From: Furcasterigmium furcatum
Taxonomy: Eukaryota > Ascomycota > Sordariomycetes > Glomerellales > Plectosphaerellaceae
NCBI GenBank assembly: GCA_001599815.1
Contig: BCIA01000004.1
Location: 3,622,082 to 3,686,081 of the forward strand
Direction of reading: 5' to 3'
Length of the DNA stretch: 64,000 nt
Shown in pieces: positions 34,158 to 45,900 of the stretch; position 1 is the stretch's first letter; each line of letters opens with the position of its first letter. The translations under genes were made by a program, and so were the position numbers. Under the pieces are notes generated by a model, which saw only the letters and a list, made by a program, of their open reading frames with translations, had not been told where the DNA came from and searched no databases.

Positions 34158-35091
34158 AGGGTCCCTTTTGACAGCCGAGGGAGATCCAAATGATGGGTAG
34201 ACAGTTCTTGGAAGACTTGACGAAGAGTTCATAGAATCATTGGAGCGCACAACCACGAATACCAGGTGTTTGATCCTTCTGACTGTTTCGGCCTCATTTG
34301 CTGGGTCATTTTCAGGTCTCACTCGTAGACTATGGTGACTGGTACCGTCGAGAGCTCGAGTGATCGTGAGTCTGTTGTCGAGAGCTCTTGATTGCAGGGT
34401 CAGATCTCCCAAAAGTATCGGGGACAATCCGAGAGCTCAGCTAGATTCCGGGGCATTCATCGAACGGCTGCCTCGATTGCCCGAGGCTCGACAGCCAAAC
34501 TTAAGGAAACTCACCAATTTACCAGCGTTTGCCTCAATTACTGACCCACGCACGATCAGACCGAGTAAGACGAAGCCACGTCTCAGGTTGCAAAAATGAC
34601 TCCGTATTCTTGACCAATATGCAGTGATTGCCTCTGTTGCCGTGATTCAATTGCGTCCGCCGAGGTCATGTGTTGCCACGTCTTCGGTGCTTTGGGTCAA
34701 CCTCTCATTGAATCTTCAAGCCCAAGGGAGAACCCCTGAAATGTTGCCCACCGTCCACCCTCTTCTTTTCTTCCAAGTTGACACTGAATTGTCCGGAGTG
34801 AAAATCCAAGGATACACATCACCCTCGCCAGTCATATTCCACGTGAAGCTGCGACGCCAGCTTGAACTCATCAACTCATCACCTCCCACCCGAGGAGCTG
34901 TCAACACACGGCGGCAGCTGGCCTCGCCCCCCTTGACTCCATCGCCGCCGACGCCATTGTCTTCAAGACTGGATCCCGGAGTCTGGCGTTCCGAATGGCG
35001 TTTCAACGGCTCCCCCACACCCACAGAGACCCGTCCAATTGCTTGGACAATTTTCTTGAGCTAGAGACACAAAGTTTTTCGCACCTAAGAA
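34158..35091. other. Intergenic region
   Basis: Between SGT2 and the tRNA gene. Only short unsupported ORFs. Confidence 0.5.
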
Positions 35092-35186
35092 TCCCTGGTG
35101 GCCCAGCTGGTTAAGGCGTCCGACTGTTAGTGCTTAATAAGCACAGGCATATCGGGAGATCGACAGTTCGATCCTGTCTCGGGGAG
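35092..35186 (+). tRNA. tRNA-Asn (anticodon GTT) with a 21-nt intron
   Basis: The cloverleaf can be drawn by hand. Acceptor TCCCTGG pairs with TCGGGGA (35179-35185, with wobble), and the discriminator is G at 35186. The D-arm contains 'AGCTGGTTAA', and the anticodon stem TCCGA pairs with TCGGG. The loop reads CT-GTT-A, with the intron at 35130-35150 after position 37. The T-arm is GACAG-TTCGATC-CTGTC. The mature length is 74 nt. A T-run (starting 35190) follows as a pol III terminator. Confidence 0.9.
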
Positions 35187-35986
35187 TTCTTTTTTGCTTC
35201 GCACGACAGCAGACCCTGAATTAAGTTTGTCACTTTGATCTGCTGGATTCCGTCCCTTTAGACAAAGCTGGGTCTCTAGTTTTTGCGACAGTCTTGATCT
35301 TTTGGGGTCGACATCAATTACCACCATATTGTTCGTGCAGTCAAGGGAGACTTCAAAACCATCGACTCGGCAGTCTCCGCTACTCTTCGCCTCTACATAT
35401 GTACCTAAGCAGAATGAATAGAAAGTTTCGTGATGGTCACAGACCGTGAGGTGAAGCATCTTCATTCATGGTTTCTAGTTGAATCCTCCGGAGAGCTTCC
35501 AGTGTTGAAAGGTGACACCTGGGAATGCTGGCATGATCTGTCAACTTCAACGCCCAACCGTCTCGAATGACGAACCTGCCAGCTATTTCGAATGCCTTCC
35601 ATTGCCATCGTGACCTTTTTCAAGTGTAAACAGCGGACTGTACTCTAGCAAGCACCCAGATTTCGCCGAAGATGGATAATTATTCGGGGACGTTCCATGA
35701 ATCCCATCCTTTGTGGGTTTCTTCTGATGAGACGAACGTTTGACAGCTTTGAGGCTTCTGTTCTCAACTCAAGGGGAGTCAACTTGTCGACTATTTGCCT
35801 TCGCCGCAGGGCAATGCTTTCTTCTATGTCGGCCTCGTCAGTGGCCTTGACTTGTTCAAGTGCTTGACCTGGTTCAACTCGACTGAATGAATGCATTGTC
35901 GTCAAGAGGCTGTCATTCCGGCCAGTAGAGGTCGGTACTCTCTTTGACAAGAGCTACTTATCATCTTGAGTCATTACGCAAGATTG
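35187..35986. other. Intergenic region
   Basis: Between the tRNA and the deaminase-like gene. No supportable feature beyond the pol III T-run just after the tRNA. Confidence 0.5.
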
Positions 35987-37372
35987 ATGAGAGGCCGGCG
36001 TCGTGGTAGACATGGGGGAGAGTCGGACAAGCTTAAATACATCGTGATGGCGGCCATGAAGAGAGTGTGGAGAGAGAGAAGCCAGTTTCCTACCATTATT
36101 GCCCTTCTCTGTATCTTTTCGATCTCCCCTTCTGAGCATTGCGCTGGCGCAATGTCGAGAATCCAAAATGGCGCTTCAGGGACCCTTCCAATACTGCTCC
36201 CGGCAAACCAATCTCGCATCGTCATCGAGAAAGAGCTCAAGCGTCTGAGAGAATCAAGGATAGTCCATGCCCTCAGAGAGAAAGAACGCTCGACTTTGGA
36301 TGGCGAGATACCTGATTCCAACACTCTCCAATCTACCGGCATGCTCTTTGCAGATGACAGGATGAAGGACTATCTCTCCGCCTTCGCCATGATCTTCTCC
36401 CAGAAAAAGACGTACAATCTAAAGTGTCGCAGTCCCGGAAGGGATGTCCCATGTTCCGGCGGTTGGGATGTTTCCGCCTCCGCACTGGCGGAAACCACCC
36501 GCCCAGGAGGCTACGTTCTTTACGTCTCATGGAACAGGTCCCATAAGGGCGAGGACGTACGGTTTGCTGGGAAGTTGGAGAGGTTCATGACCACTCGCCA
36601 ATACTTCGACAAGTGGTTTCGGGACGTAACATACCACCGCCGTCAACGCCTCTTCGCCTACATCCGAAATGCGATAGATGAGCTGGAGCGTGCCCCAGAA
36701 GATGAACCCGCCTTCAGAGAGATTGCAGCGCTTGTGGGGAGGTACAACGAACATGTTAACGTCTCGAGAACCCCCGCTCGTCTATATGGCCAAATACAAT
36801 GGCTGCTCAGTGTGCAGGAAGAGGCAAAGAAGGTCTGGAAGAGAAATCTGCAGTCTCTTGAAACTTCAGGGTCCCGATCGATGCGTCCGATCGACATCGC
36901 CGTTTCGAAACTTTCAAAGATCCAGAGGGCATGCGAACAGATCAAAAACTTCAAGTGGTTCCGTATGACACGAGAAAAACGGTTCAGGGTTCAACTGGTG
37001 CCAGGCCAGATGGACGGGCTGCATTGCGAGCTGAAGATAGCCAACTATTTCAAGAGGATGGATGGCAAGGTCTACAACTTCATCGGATGCAGCAAGCTTT
37101 GCTGCGTTTGTTGCTGGGTGGCACTCAGAAAATCTACGTCCTTCAATACGGCTGGATGCCATCACAAGATCTACCCTGATTGGGTCGCTCCCCCGGAGAC
37201 CAACAATGGCCCCAACTGGAGGACAGGCCTGCAGAGCTTGGCGGCTCTCTTGTTGGTTTGCAATCGGCACAAAGACAAGGGCCTGCCTTCAGATCCGGAG
37301 TCACCAGTGGGCAGTCTTGGGAACAGGTGCTACCTAGTTCAAGCACGAGAGTCCAAATACTCGGGTCTTTGA
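35987..37372 (+). CDS. OTT_1508-type nucleic-acid deaminase-like protein
   Basis: An uninterrupted frame of about 461 residues from ATG 35987 (in-frame ATGs at 36047 and 36056 are alternatives). The C-terminal third matches the layout of the OTT_1508-like deaminase family known from Orientia and many fungi: 'LHCELKIANYF' (zinc-binding His 346 and catalytic Glu 348 as HxE), then 'YNFIGCSKLCCVCCW' (CxxC, probably Cys 373 and 376), then 'TAGCHHKIYPDWVAPP'. Family members are predicted, not proven, to deaminate nucleobases. The N-terminal 300 residues are helical and charged with no domain I recognise. If translation begins at 36056, the first ~25 residues ('KRVWRERSQFPTIIALLCIF') look like a secretion signal or anchor. 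It stands alone between a tRNA and a gene-poor gap. Confidence 0.72.
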   Translation: MRGRRRGRHGGESDKLKYIVMAAMKRVWRERSQFPTIIALLCIFSISPSEHCAGAMSRIQNGASGTLPILLPANQSRIVIEKELKRLRESRIVHALREKERSTLDGEIPDSNTLQSTGMLFADDRMKDYLSAFAMIFSQKKTYNLKCRSPGRDVPCSGGWDVSASALAETTRPGGYVLYVSWNRSHKGEDVRFAGKLERFMTTRQYFDKWFRDVTYHRRQRLFAYIRNAIDELERAPEDEPAFREIAALVGRYNEHVNVSRTPARLYGQIQWLLSVQEEAKKVWKRNLQSLETSGSRSMRPIDIAVSKLSKIQRACEQIKNFKWFRMTREKRFRVQLVPGQMDGLHCELKIANYFKRMDGKVYNFIGCSKLCCVCCWVALRKSTSFNTAGCHHKIYPDWVAPPETNNGPNWRTGLQSLAALLLVCNRHKDKGLPSDPESPVGSLGNRCYLVQARESKYSGL

Positions 37373-40300
37373 TGGCAGGGGAAAAGGCGGCAAAGGCGTT
37401 CTGATCATGGGAAAGGAGTTTTGTTTTCGTCTGGGTACATCTAACTCTGGCAGGCCAGAGCAGTCCATCTTGATGTGGCGTTTGTACTAGTTTTCCTGGA
37501 TAATCATAGAAATTGACTTAATGGGTTGTTTGAAGATGCCATTTCCCAGCTTGCAAAGCGTGTTGTTTAAGGGCGCGATCTCCTAGTTAGCCCCAAGCAT
37601 CCGGAAAGGGAGGCAAGGTTGTTCTCGGTGTTCAGGGGTCAGCTGGACGATCTTGGATCACGAGATACGCCTTGGCTTTCGCAAAAGATGGCCCTTTCGA
37701 GGTAGCTGTCCGAGCAGAATGCAGGAGAATGGACTCATGCAAGGCTCGACGTTCGAGGCTTGGATCCTGGGTGACGAGGGCACGACACGGGTCAGGTGCA
37801 AGTCACCGACGGTGTCGACTGTGACTTGTCATTGTTGACGACTCGGGCTGCTCCGCTGCTGCTGCCCACCGGCAGACATCCGTCCAGCCGGCACGTCGCG
37901 TGTCCAACGACTCCCCGAAGTCGCGTCTTGCCCGACACGTCCGGCGTCCGCCGACAGGACGCCGGAGATGAGGTTTGCTTGGTCCGTATGCAAGGCGGTG
38001 TCTGCTCCCGCAGTAGCGTGTGAGTCACGGAGCCTTGGAAGCTCGCTGATAATGCCTCTGCCAGAAAACACAGCACTCCTGAAACAAACCTAGCAGACGG
38101 TGCCCGGTGGAAACAAAGTCCCAATGGCGTGTCGTCAAAAGTTCACCGACCTCCCCCGGACGACGATCTTCGCCGCCGGGCGGACGAGAGCCAATGAATG
38201 GCTTGCCACCGAGCTGCCACGTCCCGATTGGCCGGCACGGTTGAATGGCGCGCCTGGATTGGCTGGTGAGAGGTAGCCAATGAGCGACAAGAAGCTCGCC
38301 CTGTTGAGGCGCGTGGTCGGTGCGCCCCATCGGGACTTTTACGCGCCGGCGATTGAGGCTGTGCTCGCGAATCTGCTTAGGTAAGGTCCTCGAAGCGCCG
38401 ACGGGAGAGATGAAGCTGCCAATCGGCGGCTCAAACATCACCACTCTCCTGAATCCTTTTAGGCGGCCAGGGCCAAATGAGACGGACTATTACCGTTCTT
38501 TCAGGCGGCTCTGGTTAGTGCATTTTGGCGTCAGGGCGGCTTCATGGCAATTTCTGACCTCTGACCCGACCTAACCGTCAAGCGCCTCGTCTAAGCTGCC
38601 GCCAGAGTTGGGCGATGATGCCCTCGGCCTGGATGTAATTTCGTCTGCCCAACGGGCCATCCACCACAGCGGCCTCATGGTGGCCTCGTATGGCCTCGTA
38701 TGATCACCGGAACTGCGTCAGGCGCCGCAGAAAGCGCCGGCGCCGGAACACGGCATCATCCGCAGCCGTGCTGAAGCCGACCTGACTCTGGCCTTGCTGC
38801 CTGCCTGCGGCGTCGGTATCACGAAGAGCCGCAACCGGGGCCAAGCGGGCAGAGGTCGGAGGGAGCCCGGCCACGTCTACGTCAGAGGACCCGAGAAACA
38901 CACGCCAGACTCTAGTGAATCAAGCATGAAGGCGGCTTCGTCTCTCTAAGCGCTTCCCTCCAGCCCCCTTGCTCGGACAACTCTGTAGCCGCCCGGGCGG
39001 TTAGGGAACCGCCGATTTGATGAAGCAGCCGCCCCTTTGCCGAGGGGTCAGGCCAGGCGACGCCGCCGGTGGTGCTACCCTCGGAAGATGAGCAGCTCAT
39101 CTCATGCTCAGCTCTCTGTCGCTCTCGTTGCCGCTGGGCCTGGACAGGCGAGATTGCGGTTCCCCGAGCCGGCATAGCTGCTGCTCTGGCAGTCGAGTCG
39201 CGCATGAAGAACGCGGGCCGCCTGGGGGGACCCTTCGGACATTATTCCACTTGGATGCGGAGCGAGCGCCAGACTGAGTGAGACCCTGGCGACGAAAATA
39301 GGGCTCTCAGCGGAAGCGCTCGGCAGGCGAAATGAGGCGACCTGTCAACGGGAGACGGGAGACAGCGCTGGCAGGATGAGTGCGGGGGATGGAGAGAACC
39401 CAGAGAACAGCACGACAGAGCGCAGAGGCAGAGTCTGCTGCATTGAGGCCTGGGAATGCCCTCGACCACGTCGCGTCGTGTCGTTCGTCGACCGCGACGC
39501 AATGCAGTCGCCTCGACAACGGCGCGCGTCCACCACGTCCAGAGACTCGTCGCCAGAAGCCGTCGCGCGGGATGTCTGCAGATCGTCGCGCACCGCGCCC
39601 GAGCTCCCGAGCTCCCAGAGCTTCAACCAAGATGCGCTAATGCTGTATGCCGATGGGGTCGCTTGTCGACTTGTCGCTCCTGGTTCGAGGCTTGTCCATG
39701 TATTCTAAAAATGAGTCATAAACGCCTGCAGGACTCTCGCCTCTGGGGGGTGGGCGAAGAAGACTGGTGAGCCTCCGGCCAGTGAGCGACGAGGAGCGCC
39801 TCGAGAACGAGAGCACCCCAGAATCCGAGGGACAGGGGTCGTGGTACCTGGGTACATCAGCGACAGGGGTTCAGGGGGCAGTCTTCGGCCACGGAGTTCG
39901 GACTGTGTCTTGCCCCTGAGGCGGCAGCAAAGACACAGTAAGCACAGTCCCGGCTTGTCCAGCCATCTCTGGAACCGCCATGCTCCCGACCACTGGCGAC
40001 ACAGGGACCGCATCTCGAGGCCCGGTATGGCCCAGGACAAGAGTACATCCGCCTGGCAGGGCGGTACTTTCTTGTCTTCTTTCAACGGCCCTCCATCTCC
40101 GTGTTTCAGATCCTTTATTCGAGCCACCCTCTTTCGAGAAGGACAAGACCATGTCGTCGTCTCGTGGCCGAGACCCAAGTGGGCTGACGGTGAGGGCAGA
40201 GAGATCTACGGATGCGGACCGGGGGCCAACGTACCCCATGCCCTGCCCATGATCCATCCACGTCCACATCCACCCACAGTCCCGGCGCGTGTATGTCTGT

Positions 40301-40751
40301 CTGTCCAAGCATGAGGGAACCCTGGGTCGCGAGCGCGGCCGCGCTCCCGGCTTGCAGACGTACGCCTCTCATGTTGTTCGCGCCGGATCACCATCCATTG
40401 GGCTCCAGCCCTCAGCGAGGATAAAGATGCGGTCCCTCGCCCCTCGGGCTTCACCACCTGTCGTCTCATCCCATCGTCTCCTTCCCTTGCCTCCTCCCAC
40501 GACACAGCAGTCTTCCCTTTCCAATCATTTTCTATCTTTTCCTTTTTTCTTCTCAGCAGCATTCACAAGGACGGCAAAACAAAAGCTAGATCTCCTGGGT
40601 CGGCGTTGACGTGGCCCCCGCTTCACAGCAACTTCATCCTCCATCCCTCTTACACGCCTTCACCACTGAAGGTCCTCTGGAGCCGGTCTCCGATCCCAAG
40701 CCCAATAATCCCAGTAATCAGAGTCCCGGCGACACTTACACCACAGCAGAC
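37373..40751. other. Gene-poor region of 3.4 kb
   Basis: No convincing gene. ORFs around 39300-40300 overlap on both strands and lack domains. From about 40440 to 40600 a long CT-rich tract ending TTTCTTCTCAGCAG resembles a transcription start region, perhaps with a 5'UTR intron acceptor, for the gene at 40752. Confidence 0.45.
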
Positions 40752-42491
40752 ATGGCTTCGTAGGTCACCCCGCCCCTCACCTCACCTCACTTACACCCGA
40801 TCCCCCACTTACACGCACTCTTCAGTCTGGTAGGAGACATCTCCTTCGACTTCGCCTTCCCCTCCTGCGAGCCCTCCACGCCCCCGAGCTTCACCTTTGA
40901 CCCCTCCCTGCTCGAGATCCCCTACAATGCCGGCCATGGTAGATCAAGCTCCCGCAGCTCCGTCTACTCGATGGTGTCTACCGCCGAGTCTATCGCCGAC
41001 AGCGTGAGCACTCGCATGACCACCCCCAGCCGCGCCTCGCCTCCCATCCGCCAGCATGGTCCCATCCTGCTGCCCAAGATCCGCTCTCAGGACCAGGCCA
41101 TTGAGTCGCCCCCCAAGCGCGTCAAGACGGCCTCGCCCCCTGCCCGACCCGTTCCCAAGCGCAGCAGCGGCTTCCGTCCCTCTCACAACCGGAGCTTCAC
41201 CAACCCCGAAACCATCAGCTGGTCCATGCCCTACTCCCAGCCGGAGGAGATGTCCTCCTCGTCTCTGCTGTGCTCGCCCGTCACCTTCGCCGAGGACGAC
41301 TTCCAGTCTCGCCGCGCCTCCACCTGCAGCTTGGCCGACGGCAACGCCGTTGAGAAGTTCGGCTTCCCTACCTACCGCCAGATGCCCGCCTATGTCCCGG
41401 CTCCTACCGCAGTTCCTCAGATGCAGCAGACCCCCGAGTCGTTCAACTTCAACTCATATGTTCCCCGTGCCCCCTCCCCTCTGAGCCTGCACAACACTGC
41501 CACACCTGAGCCTGTTGCCAGCACGACCCTCCTCAACTACCTGACGGGCCCCAACCCTGCCCCCTCGCTGGTCCGGACCATCTCCTTCCCCCTGCGTGAT
41601 CCCAACACCAAGCACTTCTGGTGGGACATCCGCCAGGTCCGCTCCTGGACGGACTTCAACGCATCCACCATCCTCTCCATCCCCGGCGCCTCCGGCCTCC
41701 TCAACTGCCCCGTCCCCGCGACCCTCCTCCCGGCCGTGCCCGCATCCCAGCGCCACCCCGAGAACGAGGCCGCCCTCCACCAGATCTACACCTCCCACTA
41801 CCTCCCCCGCCTCAACGCCGCCCTCGGCGTCTCCGCCAACCGCCCCCTCCAGTTCTCCGTCTCCCCCAAGTCCTCCTCCCTCCAGGAGCCCCTCTTCATC
41901 GCCAACGCCCAGGGCGACGCCGCCTCCGCCGCCGCCATCTTCGGCGGCAAGCCCTCCGCCCGCGTCGTCGGCCTCGTCCGCTCCTTCGACCGCTTCAACA
42001 CCGGCATGCGCGTCGAGGGAAACATCAAGCGCGTCGAGTACCTCCGCGGCCTCGCCGCCGTCCACCACGCCATGCGCGAGCACGGCTGCCGCTACGGCTT
42101 CATCCTCACCGAGATCGAGCTCGTCGTCGTCCGCAACGGCGCAGAGGGCACCCCGCACTTCGGCTTCCTCGAGGTCGGCGCCGTCCAGCTCGCCAGCACC
42201 GGCGAAGCTGACGGCGAGGGCGCCATGGAGCTCACCGCCTGCCTCGCCCTCTGGGGCCTGTGCATGCTCGCCGGCGACGAGGCCGCCCACGGCCAGGCTC
42301 ACTGGCGCGCGGAGATCGGCGCGCCAGCCGAGGGCACGAGGCGCAAGGCCCTCGCGAGGGACTCGTGGATGCCGCAGCCCCAGCTGGCGGAGAAGAGGGA
42401 GGCGAAGAGGGCGCGGGGGTGGGTGTGGCCCGAAGACCCCGTCGGCCGCAAGGAGCTCGGCAAGAGGGGCGTGCGGTACGGCGCCTGCTGA
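40752..42491 (+). CDS. Conserved fungal protein of unknown function
   Basis: Exons 40752-40759 (ATG GCT TC) and 40826-42491 give about 557 residues. The N-terminal ~220 residues are Ser/Pro-rich and probably disordered, with a possible nuclear signal 'PPKRVKTASPPARPVPKR'. The C-terminal part is folded, opening with 'TKHFWWDIRQVRSWTDFNAS' and including 'VGLVRSFDRFNTGMRVEGN' and 'GCRYGFILTEIELVVVRNG', ending Arg/Lys-rich. Codons in the second half end almost always in C, so the gene is probably well expressed or lies in high-GC context. I do not recognise a named domain. The tiny first exon is supported by GTAGGT and TTCAG splice signals and by frame continuity, but another upstream start cannot be ruled out. 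Confidence 0.8.
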
Positions 42492-42997
42492 GAGAATAGA
42501 TAGAACGGTCATCGCCGCGGCTGGTCCGCGGTGGTCTCCGATGATAGTATACACATGGTAATGAGGGATGACTGGCTGCTCGGGAACGGCGGGATGAAGG
42601 GACGATGTCATGATGGGCCTGGAGCATGGGAGTCTCTGCCTTGGGCGGTTAATTCAAGCATTCAAGTTCAACTTCACCTTCACGCGTGCTATATGTTGTC
42701 TGTGATCAGCGAAGTCTTGGTACTGTGAGCTCCTTGATACCGACATCCGCCACCACACTGAGCAAGTAAATGTCCTCCTCATAAGGTCCGCAATGGGAGA
42801 CCGTGTTGAGCCGAAAATTGTGTATACAACCAGCTATATATCCGGAGACGACCGCTATTCATGAAGCGTGGGTCTTCTCTATCGTCCGTGGAAGCCCGAA
42901 TCCAACGCCGCTCCTGTTCTATACATGACCCGCGCCAAGCTGATGGGTGTCCCTGGAATTTGGGTTTCCGTGGTGTGCTCGCTCAGTAAGCAAGTCC
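42492..42997. other. Convergent intergenic region
   Basis: 3' flanks of two genes; nothing recognised. Confidence 0.5.
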
Positions 42998-45900
42998 TCA
43001 TGACGATGCGCCCGCTGAAGCCTCCGATGGTGCATCAACGCTCGCCGCCCCTCGCCCTCTTGCTAATCGATTGCCGTTCGTCGTCGACGGCCCCGGGGCA
43101 CTCAGGTGCCCTCCCGTGTGCTCTCTAAGTCTACGCAATGCTCTCAACATTCCCTCCATGCGCAGGCGCTCCTGGACGAGCATGCCGCGGGCGAATTCGC
43201 GGATGGCCCTCTTGCCCATCTTCTCGTGTAGATCATGGAACCCGGCGAGCTCCCCGGCGACGACCTGTTGGGTCGACCGCAGCTCTCGGCCCAGATCATC
43301 GAGCTCCTCCTGAGACTGCCGGGCCTTCTCCTCCTTCTCCTCGTTCATCCGCTGTCTGGTGTCGTCCAAGAGACCGAGAGGCCATCGTGACGAGCGGTTC
43401 ACCGAGCTGTAGTTCCGCTCAATAGACTTCTTGGTCGCTGTCATTTGCGTGATGATGGCGGGAGCCCGTGACAGCGATGTTAACAAGGCTTGAATCGTGG
43501 ACTGTGACGCCAGGAGGCTACTATGGAACACCGTGTTGGGGTTGAGCTGCGATGGCGCCATGGCATGAACGCAGGCGTCGAGAGCAGCGATGTGAGCTGG
43601 TGGCAGATACTCGAGTGTTGCGACTGCACGTCTGAGCAGAGACAAGGCGTCGTAGAGGTCTGGGAGATCAGTCAGTATGATAATCTGGAGAACCCGGCAC
43701 CAAGAACGGCACTTACCTGAAGCGACCACGCCGACGGAGTTGACTCGTCTCGCAACGCTCTTAGTCGAATAATTGACACTTCGTATCATCTCCCTCGCGT
43801 GGTTGACGAACTGCTCGACCTCGCGTACCTCTTGCAAGGGTTCTAACTCGTCTCGCACTTTCTCGACTCTGGTCTCGGCCTTGAGCTTCGCGCGCTGCTC
43901 CATCATGTCGAGTTGAATGTCAGGGACTAGGAAGAACTCCCAGAGCATCTCATGTGTGGAGAATGTCGAGTGCGCCAGCATGATCTTGAGGAACCAGTCG
44001 GTTCGGGCCTGGATGTCCCGCAGCACCGCTCTGGAAGGCCTAGACGGGATCTGGAACGGTGACCGTGAGCCAGCAACGGCAGGAATCCAGGACGACGGGT
44101 TCTCCAACGCCAGCCAGTTGGCCAACTGCTCAAAGTCTGATAGCGACCGCCTGCTTGTCGTGATGGCGTAGCACGTCTGATCGGCGGGTGCGGCTGATTT
44201 GACAACCAGGCGGATCGTTGCGTCCTCCACAAAGTAGGCCCTGACAGCGCCCGTGACCCTTGCATCGGGCGCTGGCCGCATGTGGAACAGAGACATGTCG
44301 TCGATCTTGTTTCTGACTTCATCGTCCTTGGCCAGCTCGACAGCCGTGAGACCGCGCAGCTCTTTGGCTGCGGCATCCACCCTCTCGTCGATGTAGAGAA
44401 CACGGACCATATCCAGCCTGCCGTATTTGCTCGCCACCATCAATGGTGTGAACTTCTTGTCGTTGGTCGCGTTGACGTCAACATCGCATTGCTGTAGTAT
44501 CCTCAGCGTCAAATGGGGGTCGTTGACAATGTGAAGCAGGGTATTTCCCTTGTTGTCGATATGATCATCGATATGTAGCGGCATGCCGTCGTGTTGTGCT
44601 TCGGCTGCCGCCTCCAGCCCGGCGTGCACCATCTCGAGGTAATTCGCGTGGTCATATGAGCGGCACAGCGCGAATAGGGGCGTTTGCCCATTCTTGTCCC
44701 TCTGCCGCCAGGGCACCAGCCGGCCAATCCTCGGGATCAGGTGCGGCGCTTGGAATAGGTAATGAGCACAGCTTCGGCCCCAGATGTCCTGATGTGCAAG
44801 GTAGCGTATGACCTGGTCTCTGCTGGTAGAGCTCGTGATGAAGCTTAGAATGATATCAATCAACTCAGTGTTGCCGAGCTGCACGGCAGCAATCAAGAGA
44901 GTCGTGTCTTCGTTGTTCATATCATCCAAGACGAATTGTCCCAAGAAATACTGGCCAAGCGACAGGAGGTACCGGAGGGCCTCTGGCCGCTCATTCTGTA
45001 CCGTCATCATGAGCACCGACTCTCCAAAGGCGTCATGAGTCTGGGAAAGGCGTTCCACAGAGATGTCGCCTTCCAGAGCGCTGCTCATGGTCCCGAAGCT
45101 CGTGGCCCTGGAATGGTATGAGATCTCGGACCCGCTGGACATGCTTCTTGTGTCCATCGAGACCTTCTTGATACGCTTGGCTGGAAGTATGAACGACCCG
45201 GTGTCGGACCCTCCCGCGCCTGCTTCGAACGGGAACACATGGCCCAGGCCTGAGCCAAGAGAGAAGCGCTCGAGAGACGTCGCTGCAGTGGATCCGTTAC
45301 TGAAGCTCCAGCTCGAAGAAGGCCGACTAGACTCATAAGGGTCCTCGTCTTCCTCCTCGTCATCGATGGCATCTGTGCTGGGCTCCATGATATTCTGCAG
45401 CTCCCTGATGTTGCCCGAGCGAGATGCATCCCAGAGGGCCTTGTTGCGGCGACTTGCGCGGCGCAGGCCTCCGGAGTCCATGGCAAGGTACGTAAGAACA
45501 GCCTCTAGGGTGCTCAGGGCATAGCCCATCTCGCCGTTGTCGACATCATCGATGAAGATGAAGTGGCGCATGTACGTCAGTCGAGCCTGCAGATTCCTGA
45601 CTTGCGCGCGGATGACGACGAATAGCAGCAGGGATACGAGTGTATCAGCGTTGATCGTGAAGGCCGGCTTCTCGGAAGACGCCTCCGTCAGGTGGGTTAC
45701 CATCTTGACGGTGGAGAGTAGCAAATCCAGCATTTGCTGTGGGCTCAGCGCTCCGCCGATCTTCTTGAACTCTTCGATGGCCAGCCCGAGATGAATTGTC
45801 AAGCTGTGCTTGACCCTCGAGCCGCCGTCGATACCAATGCCGAGCTGGGAGAGGTCGATGAACTCCATCTGGCGAATCTTGGCCTCGAGTTCCAGGTCGT

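Noticed and set aside
38682..38702. Tandem 'TGGCCTCGTA' repeat
   Set aside because: Only two copies of a 10-mer, with no link to any feature; likely chance or slippage.
41454..42611. 385-aa ORF on the minus strand
   Set aside because: It lies antisense to the gene at 40752-42491. It is open only because that gene ends codons in C, and it is Gly/Ala/Glu/Asp-rich without a domain.
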